A stretch of DNA of 13,417 nucleotides from Clostridium sp. CAG:1013 (GCA_000432995.1 HF972683.1:2846-16262); one strand, 5' to 3'. Positions 6,580-13,417 are shown, counted from the first letter of the stretch. The notes: generated by a model not told the origin, from the sequence alone. Translations and numbers: made by a program.

Positions 6580-7131
6580 ATGGATTTGAAAAAGGAGATT
6601 GACCGCAAGCTATTGAGCGCCCTTAAGGCTCAGGACCCTGGGGGATTGGAATCCGCCATTGACCGTTACAGCCCTTATGTGGCCGGAGTGATCCGCAAAG
6701 TGCTGGGCACTCTGGGTACCCGAGAGGACTTGGAGGAGCTGACCTCTGACGTGTTCGTCTCCCTGTGGCGGAGCGCCGAGACCCTTCGGGAGGACAGCGA
6801 TCTAAAGCTGTGGCTGGGAGTGGTGGCCCGAAACCGAGCCCTGAAACATTTGCGCTCCCTGCGACTGGAACTGCCTTTGGAGGAGGAGATTCTCACCGGA
6901 GATGAGGAATCCCCTACCCGATTTTGGGAGCGCCGGGAGGAGGCCCAGGCAGTGCGGGACGCCGTACAGCACCTGGACCCCCAAGACCGGGAAATCTTCC
7001 TGCGCCACTACTTCTGGCGGCAGGGAGTCCGACAGATCGCTGAGGAGTTGGACATGAAAGAGTCCACCGTGAAAAGCCGTCTGAAACGGGGCCGCGAGAA
7101 ACTGCGGGCTATTTTGAAAAAGGAGGAATGA
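6580..7131 (+). CDS. RNA polymerase sigma factor, sigma-70 family, ECF-like
   Basis: A 183-residue sigma factor with only regions 2 and 4, as in ECF sigmas. Region 2 (about 23-95) includes DLEELTSDVFVSLWRSAETLR and the region 2.3/2.4-like LKLWLGVVARNRALKHLR. Region 4 (about 122-178) includes LDPQDREIFLRHYFWRQGVRQIAEEL and the recognition helix MKESTVKSRLKRGREKL. The start is slightly uncertain: AAGGAGG is only about 2 bases before ATG 6580, but 8 bases before an in-frame TTG at 6586, which would give MKKEIDRKLL. Its end overlaps or abuts the membrane protein gene downstream (ATGA junction), the usual layout for a sigma and its membrane-bound anti-sigma or sensor. No convincing sigma-A promoter is visible between it and the terminator block upstream; self-activation or read-through is possible. 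Confidence 0.92.
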   Translation: MDLKKEIDRKLLSALKAQDPGGLESAIDRYSPYVAGVIRKVLGTLGTREDLEELTSDVFVSLWRSAETLREDSDLKLWLGVVARNRALKHLRSLRLELPLEEEILTGDEESPTRFWERREEAQAVRDAVQHLDPQDREIFLRHYFWRQGVRQIAEELDMKESTVKSRLKRGREKLRAILKKEE

Positions 7132-7133
7132 CC

Positions 7134-8822
7134 ATGAGAAACCTGGATAGAATGTTGACCGATGTCTTTTCCGAAGATCTGAAAAAGGTCCCTCCCGCCC
7201 TGGTAGACAAAAAAGCCGTGGCCGCCCGAACCTTTGAAAAACTGGGCCTGGAACAGCCCTCCAAACGGCCCATTGCCCAAGAAGAATGGGCAACACCTGT
7301 GACCCGCCGGCATCGGCCCTGGGCTGTGTTGGCCGCCTGTTTGATGCTGGCCGTCATTGCGGGGGTGGGGATCTCCCTGCGGCCCATGCTCACCGCCATG
7401 TTCAGTCAGGAGGAACTTTCTGGCGGAACTTATCTGGAGTGTGCCGTAACAGATGTATCCTTCGACACAGAAAAATGGGCCATCGTCTTTGACCTGGAAG
7501 CCAAAACCGATCTGAACCTGGATCATCCCGACGCCGCCACCGGATACGACTTTACCGCCTATGTGAGCCGAACCATAGGCTCTACGCGCACAAGCATGTC
7601 GGGTCTGGATCAGGAAGCCTTGACCCACTGGACCGAAACCGGGAAAGACACCTACCGCTGTGAGAATGTCACCCTGGAGATCGACATGATAGCGCAAGTG
7701 AAGAACTGGTTCACGGGAGAACAGGACCTGAACCTGGAGCTGTTTGTATACTTTGGTGAAAAAAACGACAGTGGCACCCGGGAAGAAAAACTGTCAGCGG
7801 AGACCTCCTTTACAGTGGATCTGCCCATGCCCGAGAACCTTATCACCCCCGCCACCGGCACCTACTTTGAGCTTCAGAACGTGGAAGCCTCCTTTGACCG
7901 GGAAGCCTGGGCCGTGGTTCTCACCCTGGAAGCCAAGACCGACATGGTGCTGGACGACAGCATTGCTCAGCAGATGTACGGCTGGGATTACCGGCTGGCG
8001 TTCCACACGGAGGACGGAGATGTGGAGCCCTCGGTGTATTATGGGGATAGTCTTCACACTCTGACCCTTTGGACCGAAACCGGGGAAAACACCTATCAGA
8101 GCTCTCCTCTGGTGGTGCGCCTGGATCCGGACTACCAGCAGCAGATGGGGTTGGAAGGCTCCTTTGACGCCACCTTCTCCCTGACGGTTACCGACCTGAC
8201 CAAGGGCGAGTATGACCCGCTCCAATTCTTCCCTACGGCGGATATTTCGGTGGAACTTCCCTCCTCCTCGGAACTGGAGGAACCGGAACCTGCCACCTAC
8301 TTTGAATTGCAGACCTTCATCCTTCGCACGGATAAAGCTGCTTCTCAAGTGTCCCTCCAGATCTCCGTTGAGACGGATATGGATTTGACCCACCCCCTCG
8401 CCCAGAAATATTACCTATGGTCGCCCTCGCTGACTCTTTTCCCCGGCACATCCAGCGAAACAGAGGCACCTTGGATATCCTCGCTGGCACAGGAGGACGG
8501 GTCGAAAAGCATGGTGGACTGGACCCTGACAGACACGAACCAATATACCACCACCCTTTACTTCTCTCTGGATTCTGTGATCCAGGAAGATCCTTCTTTC
8601 ACGGGGAAAGCTGACTGTACATTCCAGCTCGCTTGTCTGGAAAAAATCTCTGAAGAGGATGTCCGAAGCTGGGACAACGCTTCCCGAGATTTCAGCATTA
8701 CCTTCCCTCTAACAGTCAATCCGATACTGGACTACGGAATTCCGTCCTCTGAGGAACCGAATTCTGAAATTGGTGTCATCGGCAGCGCCGACGGTCCTAC
8801 TCAGATCTACACCACCCCGTAA
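7134..8822 (+). CDS. Putative membrane-anchored anti-sigma/sensor protein with three extracellular repeats
   Basis: A 562-residue protein beginning MRNLDRML. A charged N-terminal cytoplasmic segment (1-62), which would hold the sigma factor, precedes one membrane helix (about 63-82, WAVLAACLMLAVIAGVGI). The rest is outside the cell. It consists of three divergent repeats of about 144 residues starting near 98 (GTYLE), 242 (GTYFE) and 387 (ATYFE). Each has an EAKTD/VETD-M/L-L-D strand and, except in the third, a WTETGxxTY motif. The C-terminus carries IGVIGSADGPTQIY (546-559). Start 7134 is preferred because AGGAGG lies 7 bases upstream; ATG 7128, overlapping the sigma stop codon, is the alternative and adds two residues. 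Its role as anti-sigma is inferred from gene order and topology; no zinc-binding anti-sigma motif is seen. Confidence 0.8.
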   Translation: MRNLDRMLTDVFSEDLKKVPPALVDKKAVAARTFEKLGLEQPSKRPIAQEEWATPVTRRHRPWAVLAACLMLAVIAGVGISLRPMLTAMFSQEELSGGTYLECAVTDVSFDTEKWAIVFDLEAKTDLNLDHPDAATGYDFTAYVSRTIGSTRTSMSGLDQEALTHWTETGKDTYRCENVTLEIDMIAQVKNWFTGEQDLNLELFVYFGEKNDSGTREEKLSAETSFTVDLPMPENLITPATGTYFELQNVEASFDREAWAVVLTLEAKTDMVLDDSIAQQMYGWDYRLAFHTEDGDVEPSVYYGDSLHTLTLWTETGENTYQSSPLVVRLDPDYQQQMGLEGSFDATFSLTVTDLTKGEYDPLQFFPTADISVELPSSSELEEPEPATYFELQTFILRTDKAASQVSLQISVETDMDLTHPLAQKYYLWSPSLTLFPGTSSETEAPWISSLAQEDGSKSMVDWTLTDTNQYTTTLYFSLDSVIQEDPSFTGKADCTFQLACLEKISEEDVRSWDNASRDFSITFPLTVNPILDYGIPSSEEPNSEIGVIGSADGPTQIYTTP

Positions 8823-8836
8823 AACTCCATAATAAA

Positions 8837-8868
8837 AAAGGGCCGCCCCTTCTGGGACGGCTCTTTCT
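8837..8868. terminator. Bidirectional terminator between the sigma operon and ridA
   Basis: AAGGGCCGCCCC pairs with GGGACGGCTCTT around a short TTCT loop, with one mismatch. On the plus strand it is followed by a short T/C tract (CTCTTTCTG). On the minus strand it is followed by TTTTTTATT, a better T-run, so it serves both converging transcripts and is stronger for ridA. Confidence 0.8.
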
Positions 8869-8879
8869 GTTGCCTGTTT

Positions 8880-9344
8880 TTATTCTTCTACCTCGAAGAG
8901 AGCTTCCGTCTCCACAGGCATGTTCAGGGGCAGGGCACTAACACCCACAGCGGAACGGCTGGGCATACCCACTTCTTCGCCGAACAGCTGGATCAGCAGC
9001 TCGGTGCCACCGTTGGCCACCTGAGGCTGGGCGTAAAAATCCGGTGTGGAGGCCACAAAGCAGGTGACCTTCACCACATTCTTTACCTTGTCCAGGTCGC
9101 CGATCTCACGCTTCAGAACTGCCAGCACATTGAGCATGCAGTTCTTGGCATACTCGTAGCCTTCCTCAGCGGTGACATCTTTACCCAGGCACCCGGTAAT
9201 GGGGGACCCGATGGAGGGGCCGCAGCCGGAGATAAAGTACAGGTTGCCTGCGAACTTTTTAGCGGGGGCGTAAGAACCAGCCTTAGCGGGAGGAGTGGGC
9301 AGGGACAGGCCCAGGGCTTCCAGTCTTTCTTCGATCTTGCTCAT
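8880..9344 (-). CDS. RidA family protein (YjgF/YER057c/UK114)
   Basis: A 154-residue member of the Rid family, which in characterised cases hydrolyses reactive enamine/imine intermediates from PLP enzymes to keto acids and ammonia. Family features are the N-terminal KIEERLEALGLSLP and the SGCGPSIG segment (39-46). The core PSRSAVGVSALPLNMPVE (128-145) contains Arg130, which fits the substrate-carboxylate arginine of RidA, with Glu147 beyond it. It is about 25 residues longer than the canonical E. coli RidA, as in one common bacterial subgroup, so true deaminase activity is not certain. AAGGAAGG lies about 6 bases before ATG 9344; the longer open frame upstream to 9461 crosses the promoter and is rejected. 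It appears monocistronic. Confidence 0.92.
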   Translation of the reverse strand: MSKIEERLEALGLSLPTPPAKAGSYAPAKKFAGNLYFISGCGPSIGSPITGCLGKDVTAEEGYEYAKNCMLNVLAVLKREIGDLDKVKNVVKVTCFVASTPDFYAQPQVANGGTELLIQLFGEEVGMPSRSAVGVSALPLNMPVETEALFEVEE

Positions 9345-9387
9345 GGGAATCCTTCCTTTCCAAAAGAAGTGGTTATCTGTATAAAAT

Positions 9388-9396
9388 AGTATAGCA
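9388..9396 (-). promoter_or_regulatory. Extended -10 promoter of the ridA-family gene
   Basis: TGC directly followed by TATACT on the minus strand, about 44 bases before the start codon in an A/T-rich stretch. No good -35 box is visible at 17 bases, as is usual for extended -10 promoters. Confidence 0.55.
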
Positions 9397-9449
9397 CGTT
9401 TTGAAAAAATTGGGTAGGACGATTTTGAAAGGATGTTTCCCCCGCCTCT

Positions 9450-9500
9450 GCCAAAAAACAAAAACCCGGCTGCCGCCCTGAAGGGGTACAGCCGGGTTTT
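9450..9500 (-). terminator. Intrinsic terminator downstream of the acyl-CoA ligase gene
   Basis: Arms AAAACCCGGCTG (9461-9472) and CAGCCGGGTTTT (9489-9500) form a perfect 12-bp stem with a 16-base loop that can itself pair partly (CCCT/AGGG). On the minus strand the stem is followed by TTTTTGTTTTTT. It is about 210 bases after the ligase stop codon, beyond the hairpin array, giving a long structured 3' untranslated region. Confidence 0.8.
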
Positions 9501-9509
9501 CCTGGTTTA

Positions 9510-9712
9510 TTGATGCGCTTCGTGTGTTGCTTCGGTGCGGGAGGGCCGCTCGCGGGGCTATCGCCTGCGGCGCATGCGCCCTGCTCACTGGTTTTCTTTC
9601 CAGCTGCGCCGGGTTAAGGTCGTGGGGCACTGCCCCACACCCTGCGGCCTTTGAAAGAAGGCAAGTACGTCCTTCGGACGTACTGCGAAACTTTTTCGCC
9701 GCTTCGCGGGCT
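9510..9712. repeat. GC-rich intergenic hairpin array (possible dispersed repeat element)
   Basis: No credible gene here. Successive inverted repeats are GGCGCATGCGCC (9569-9580), GTGGGGCA/TGCCCCAC with a 1-base centre (9622-9638), AGTACGTCC/GGACGTACT with a TTC loop (9664-9684), GCGAAA/TTTCGC with a CTT loop (9685-9699) and CCGC/GCGG with a TTC loop (9699-9709). The last three are back to back and end 3 bases from the ligase stop codon. The GTGGGGCACTGCCCCAC core resembles GC-rich intergenic repeats I recall from other Clostridia, which is a memory-based impression only. Confidence 0.55.
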
Positions 9713-12007
9713 TTAGCCTTTCAGCTCCACACGGCGGATCTTACCGGAGATGGTCTTGGGCAGATCATCCCGGAATTCCACGATCCGAGGATACTTATAA
9801 GGAGCGGTGTTCTTCTTCACGTAGTTCTGAATCTCTTTCTTCAGTTCCTCGCTCTTTTCCGTGCCCTTGGTCAGCACAATGATGGCCTTTACCACCTGGC
9901 CGCGGACCGGGTCGGGGGCGCTGGTGACGGCGCACTCCAGCACGTAGGGCAGCTCCATGATAACGCTCTCGATCTCAAAGGGCCCGATGCGGTAGCCGGA
10001 AGATTTGATCACGTCGTCGGTACGGCCCACATACCAGAAGTAGCCGTCCTCATCACGCCAAGCGGTATCGCCGGTGTGGTAGACGCCGTCGCTCCAGGCT
10101 TCCTTGGTCTTTTCCTCGTCCCGATAGTAGCCCATGAACAGGCCGCAGGGAGTGCCCTTGTCCGTGCGGACCACGATCTCACCGGTCTCGCCCACAGGGG
10201 CGGGAGTACCGTCAGGCAGGACGATGTCCACATCGTACAGGGGGCTGGGCACGCCCATGGAACCGGTCTTGGGCACTGTGCCCACAGGATTGTACACGGT
10301 CAGGGTGGTCTCGGTCTGGCCAAAGCCTTCCATCAAGGACAGGCCCGTGGCACGCTTCCACTGTTCGTAAACTTCCGGGTTCAAGGCCTCGCCGGCAGTG
10401 GTGGAGTACTCGATGGAGGACAGGTCGTACTTGGAGAGATCCTCCTTGACGAAAAACCGGTACATGGTGGGCGGGGCGCAGAAGGTGGTGATGTGATACT
10501 TGGCGAACATGGGCAGGATGTCGTGGGCGTCGAACTTGTCAAAGTCATAGGTGAAGATGGCCGCCTCGTTCATCCACTGGCCATAGTACTTGCCCCACAG
10601 AGCCTTGCCCCAGCCGGTATCGGAGATGGTGAAGTGGAGCCCGTCGGGGTTCACGTTGTGCCAATACTTGGCGGTGATGTAGTGACCCAGGGCATACTTA
10701 TAGTTGTGCTCGGCGATCTTGGGATAGCCGGTGGTGCCGGAGGTGAAGAACATCAGCATGGGATCGCTGCCGCAGGGGGCGTCAGGCTTGCGCTCGTAGG
10801 TGTCGGGGAAGGCTTCCACTTCCTTGTCGAAGTCGTGCCAGCCCAGACGGTTTTCGCCCACCATGATCTTCACTTCCACGGAGGGGCAGTTCTTAGCGGC
10901 CTTTTCCGCCTCGTCGGCCACTTGGCCGTCGGCGGTGCAGAGGATGGCTTTCACACCAGCGGCTTTAAAGCGGTAATCGAAGTCGTGCTCCATCAGCAGG
11001 TTAGTGGCGGGGATGATCACCGCGCCCATCTTGTGAAGGGCGGTGATCACAAACCAGAACTGATAGTGCCGCTTGAGCACCACCATGACCCGGTCGCCCC
11101 GCTTGATGCCCAGGCTTTCCAGATAGTTGGCGGTCTTGGAGGACCAGCGGCTCATGTCAGAGAAGGTGAAGCGGCGTTCCACCTTGTCACGGGAAACGTG
11201 GAGCATGGCCAGCTTGTCGGGAGATTTCTCCGCCAGCTTATCCACGATGTCAAAGGCGAAGTTGAACTTCTCCTCGTTGGTGAACTGGATGCCGTTGAGG
11301 ATACCATTCTCGTCCAGGGTGGTCTTGATAAAGGGAGAGGAAACGGTCTCACGGTCCTGACGAGCCAGGTGCTGGTCGATCAGCTTCTGGAACCGGTCCT
11401 GTTCCGGGGCGAATTCCTCGGCGCCCTTCAAAACGATGGCGTAGATCTGGCACTCCTCACCCTCGGTGGCGATCATGCCGTGAGGCGTGGCGGAGTTGTA
11501 GTAGATGGAGTCGCCTTCATGGAGCACTTCCACATGGCTGCCCACCTGCATCTTCATGGCGCCCTTCACCACGATGTCGAACTCCTGACCCACATGGGTG
11601 GACAGTTTGATGGCCACGTTCTGCTCTGCTTCGGAGTAGGGCATGGTGACGAAGAAGGGCTCGGCGGTCTTGTTTTTGAACAGGGGGGCCATGTTCAGGT
11701 ATTTAAAGCCCTGACGCCGGGTGATGGGCAGACCGTCGCCCTTGCGGTTGACGGTGTAAGTGGACAGGGTGGGAGAAACACCCTTGATCAGATCGGTGGG
11801 GTCGATGCCGAACCGGTTAGCGCACTTATAAATGAAAGTGAAGCTGAAATCCTTCTCGCCGGCTTCGCACTGCTGGTACTCCTCTTTGGAGACACCGGTG
11901 CATTTGGCCATTTCCTCTTCCGAAAGACCAGTGATCTCCCGCATGGTGCGGATACGTTCCGCCACCTCGGCCAACTGTGTTTTCAGATCTGTTTTTTCCA
12001 TTTCCAT
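9713..12007 (-). CDS. HTH-cupin-acyl-CoA ligase fusion (AMP-binding protein)
   Basis: A 764-residue protein with four parts: an XRE-type helix-turn-helix (about 12-75; EEMAKCTGVSKEEYQQCEAG), a small cupin barrel (about 117-195; SIYYNSATPHGMIA), and a full adenylate-forming ligase (about 245-764) with a C-terminal lid. Ligase motifs are FTSGTTGYPK (421-430), MEGFGQTE (559-566), HTGD (644-647), GRTDDVIKSSGYRIGPFEIES (hinge, 661-681) and PKTISGKIRR, with Lys756 as the expected adenylation lysine. The ligase resembles medium-chain/aryl acyl-CoA synthetases, which turn a carboxylic acid, ATP and CoA into an acyl-CoA. The HTH-cupin part is like free-standing ligand-sensing regulators. AAAGGGG lies about 7 bases before ATG 12007. 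A T-box leader controls it. Substrate is unknown; context suggests a branched-chain or aryl acid. Confidence 0.88.
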   Translation of the reverse strand: MEMEKTDLKTQLAEVAERIRTMREITGLSEEEMAKCTGVSKEEYQQCEAGEKDFSFTFIYKCANRFGIDPTDLIKGVSPTLSTYTVNRKGDGLPITRRQGFKYLNMAPLFKNKTAEPFFVTMPYSEAEQNVAIKLSTHVGQEFDIVVKGAMKMQVGSHVEVLHEGDSIYYNSATPHGMIATEGEECQIYAIVLKGAEEFAPEQDRFQKLIDQHLARQDRETVSSPFIKTTLDENGILNGIQFTNEEKFNFAFDIVDKLAEKSPDKLAMLHVSRDKVERRFTFSDMSRWSSKTANYLESLGIKRGDRVMVVLKRHYQFWFVITALHKMGAVIIPATNLLMEHDFDYRFKAAGVKAILCTADGQVADEAEKAAKNCPSVEVKIMVGENRLGWHDFDKEVEAFPDTYERKPDAPCGSDPMLMFFTSGTTGYPKIAEHNYKYALGHYITAKYWHNVNPDGLHFTISDTGWGKALWGKYYGQWMNEAAIFTYDFDKFDAHDILPMFAKYHITTFCAPPTMYRFFVKEDLSKYDLSSIEYSTTAGEALNPEVYEQWKRATGLSLMEGFGQTETTLTVYNPVGTVPKTGSMGVPSPLYDVDIVLPDGTPAPVGETGEIVVRTDKGTPCGLFMGYYRDEEKTKEAWSDGVYHTGDTAWRDEDGYFWYVGRTDDVIKSSGYRIGPFEIESVIMELPYVLECAVTSAPDPVRGQVVKAIIVLTKGTEKSEELKKEIQNYVKKNTAPYKYPRIVEFRDDLPKTISGKIRRVELKG

Positions 12008-12077
12008 GTTGTTTCCCCTTTCTGCGCGAAACGCGTCTATTGGATCCGGCGCTGGACTCCGAAATTTGTCAAAACAA

Positions 12078-12117
12078 AATAAAAAGTCCGTCTCAAAGAA
12101 ACTCTCTGAGACGGACT
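12078..12117 (-). terminator. T-box terminator hairpin
   Basis: AGTCCGTCTCA pairs with TGAGACGGACT around an 11-base loop on the minus strand and is followed by TTTTTATTTTG. Its 5' arm follows directly on the conserved T-box sequence, which must pair differently for read-through. Confidence 0.9.
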
Positions 12118-12380
12118 AGATCATCCGCGGTACCACTCAAATTGCACTTACGCGCCACCTCGTCGGGCTCCAGCAAGCCCTATGCACTAACGCAGCATAC
12201 ACGGGAAACGCCTACTTTCCCAAAAGGGATTTGGGGCTTCCGGCTCAGAAGGGATTGATCCTAAAGGCGCCTTTCACCGGCTCACAGCAACCGCCGGCTC
12301 TCTGAAGAAAGGACAGCCGGACCGTCTTCGTCACAGCCTTTCCTTTGGCTTTTTCACAAAGCCTATTGAGTTGTGGTTCC
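12078..12380 (-). promoter_or_regulatory. T-box riboswitch leader of the HTH-cupin-acyl-CoA ligase gene
   Basis: All main T-box parts are seen in minus-strand order: a GUGACGAAGAC kink-turn-like segment, the AGAGAG/GGUUGCUGUGA apical region of stem I flanked by GCCGG repeats, the specifier loop, and the signature GAGUGGUACCGCGGA (12138-12124). A perfect 11-bp terminator stem (12117-12107 with 12095-12085) follows, with a T-run. By aligning the loop so that GAAG pairs with CUUC as in other T-boxes, the specifier reads AUC (12255-12253, isoleucine). The next base is C rather than the usual A, and UCC (serine) is a one-base-shifted alternative, so the amino acid call is moderate. Uncharged tRNA would stabilise the antiterminator and turn on the ligase gene. 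Confidence 0.92.
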
Positions 12381-12385
12381 TAAAC

Positions 12386-12414
12386 AGAGTACACCAATTT
12401 TGAAAGAATGTCAA
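12386..12414 (-). promoter_or_regulatory. Promoter of the T-box/acyl-CoA ligase transcript
   Basis: On the minus strand, a perfect -35 TTGACA (12414-12409), a 17-base spacer and -10 TACTCT (12391-12386). Transcription would start near 12379. It begins only 18 bases after the alcohol dehydrogenase stop codon, with no terminator seen between the genes, so read-through into the leader is also possible. Confidence 0.85.
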
Positions 12415-12431
12415 GTGCTTCCTGCAATTTT

Positions 12432-13417
12432 TTATCCGGCGAACGTTTCGCTGTATGCCTCCAGCCGCTGGATACCCTTCACGATCATGTCCACGGTGAC
12501 CTCATAGGGCCACTTCCGCACGTCAATGCCTTTGAGAGCCTTTTCCGCCACAGCCGTCAGGTCCTCCTGCTTCGCGTGGATGTCAGAGAGCTTGGTGGGC
12601 AGGCCGATGGACCGGTTGAAGCGCATCACCTTATCCCGCTCCTCCAACTGCTTGTCGATGGTGAGCATGGCCAGGATCCCGTAGGCCACCACTTCCCCGT
12701 GGAGATGGTGATTCTCCTCGGTGCTGGGCAGGATGGTGAACCCGTTGTAGATGGCGTGGGCCAAGCCGGTGGTGTAGTCCACCTGGACGAAGTTGGATAC
12801 CAGTCCCGTGGACACGATGATCCCCAAGATCACCTCGGTAAGCTCCTTGGTGACCCGGTGAGCCTTGCAGTCCTCCATGGCCTGCTGGCCCCAGCGGAGG
12901 ATGGGCTCAGCGCACATGGTGCTCAAGGCAATGCCCATGGCGTCGGAGTGGGCGGGCACGTCTCCCCGAGAGGAAATGGTGCACTCGAAATGCTTTGCCA
13001 TGGTGTCCCCCATGCCGGCCCACAGGTATTTCACCGGAGCGTCGGCAATGATCTGGGGGTCGATGAAGATATGAGTAGGCGGCACCTTGGAGAAGGAATA
13101 CTCCCGCAGGCTGCCGTCCGGGTGATACAGGATGCCCAAACTGGTGCAGGAAGCGCAGGTGGAAGCGATGGTGGGGAAAGTGAAGAAGGGACGATGAGTA
13201 TCGTGAGCCAGCACCTTGCAGGTATCGATGGCCTTGCCGCCGCCCACGGCGAAGATCATGTCCGCGTCTGCCACCTGGGGCCGCAGCATCTCGATGTTCT
13301 CCACGGAGGCCTCTCCCCCGTACCAGAATGTGCCGGTGATCTCAATGTCCGAACCCTCTACGGCTTTGCGGATCTTTTCCTCCGCAGCGGCCAGAGCCCG
13401 CTTGCCGCCGATAATGG
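12432..13417 (-). CDS. Iron-containing alcohol dehydrogenase, glycerol-dehydrogenase-like (5' end outside the window)
   Basis: 328 C-terminal codons are present; the frame is open to the right edge, so the true start lies outside. It belongs to the group III metal-dependent dehydrogenases near GldA. The NAD-binding loop AVGGGKAIDTCK and PTIASTCASCTSLG (which replaces the PTIASTDAP stretch of GldA) come first. The metal ligands then fit Asp in AGMGDTMAKHFE, His in GLAHAIYNG and His in NHHLHGEVVAYG. It would reduce or oxidise a small alcohol/aldehyde or polyol with NAD(H); substrate cannot be told. It lies upstream of the T-box gene on the same strand, but the strong promoter between them suggests separate control. 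Confidence 0.9.
   Translation of the reverse strand, partial: IIGGKRALAAAEEKIRKAVEGSDIEITGTFWYGGEASVENIEMLRPQVADADMIFAVGGGKAIDTCKVLAHDTHRPFFTFPTIASTCASCTSLGILYHPDGSLREYSFSKVPPTHIFIDPQIIADAPVKYLWAGMGDTMAKHFECTISSRGDVPAHSDAMGIALSTMCAEPILRWGQQAMEDCKAHRVTKELTEVILGIIVSTGLVSNFVQVDYTTGLAHAIYNGFTILPSTEENHHLHGEVVAYGILAMLTIDKQLEERDKVMRFNRSIGLPTKLSDIHAKQEDLTAVAEKALKGIDVRKWPYEVTVDMIVKGIQRLEAYSETFAG

Noticed and set aside
8880..9461. 39-codon N-terminal extension of the ridA-family protein
   Set aside because: It runs through the promoter region, has no ribosome binding site, and the family N-terminus starts at 9344 behind AAGGAAGG.
9560..9712. CRISPR array
   Set aside because: The inverted repeats differ in sequence and there are no regularly spaced direct repeats or cas genes.
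9524..12082. 852-codon open frame on the plus strand opposite the acyl-CoA ligase
   Set aside because: Shadow of the minus-strand ligase; low-complexity His/Gly/Val-rich translation and no ribosome binding site.

Overview
The window looks like chromosome from a GC-rich anaerobic Clostridia, most likely an Oscillospiraceae-type gut Firmicute. This is inferred from the gene families (DUF4317, DUF1846, an ECF sigma factor with a repeat-bearing membrane partner, a T-box leader), strong AGGAGG-type ribosome binding sites and consensus sigma-A promoters. I cannot name a species. No tRNA, rRNA, CRISPR array, transposase or phage gene was seen.

Layout. Positions 1-1436 (minus strand) hold a polyamine pair: speD (AdoMet decarboxylase), then, 14 bases downstream, a fold-type-I Orn/Lys/Arg decarboxylase that runs off the left edge. 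A gene-free stretch at 1437-1909 separates them from a DUF4317 gene. It is packed with RNA signals: a consensus promoter driving a roughly 170-nt structured RNA of unknown class, a second promoter, and a structured speD leader ending in a strong terminator just before the speD ribosome binding site. Next come DUF4317 (1910-3046, minus) and an FGGY sugar kinase (3155-4753, minus), each with its own promoter or terminator. The kinase has an AraR-like palindrome in front of it. Divergent to it is a DUF1846 gene (4987-6477, plus), which ends in an elaborate set of nested inverted repeats.

Positions 6580-8822 (plus) hold an ECF-like sigma factor overlapping or abutting a single-pass membrane protein that has three extracellular repeats and a short C-terminal motif (GVIGSADGPT); this is presumably a sigma/anti-sigma pair. 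A bidirectional terminator follows, shared with a convergent ridA-family gene (8880-9344, minus). A GC-rich array of hairpins (about 9510-9712) then lies between the ridA promoter and a 764-residue HTH-cupin-acyl-CoA ligase fusion (9713-12007, minus). The ligase is preceded by a complete T-box leader (about 12078-12380) with a consensus promoter. An iron-containing alcohol dehydrogenase (12432 to the right edge, minus) closes the window.

The most interesting points are (1) an amino-acid-starvation switch (T-box, specifier best read as AUC, isoleucine) placed in front of an acyl-CoA ligase fused to its own HTH-cupin module, which fits amino acid synthesis by activating a branched-chain or aryl acid and reductively carboxylating it; (2) the terminator-ended speD leader, a candidate cis-acting sensor of polyamine or AdoMet status; and (3) the unassigned structured RNA just upstream of that leader.
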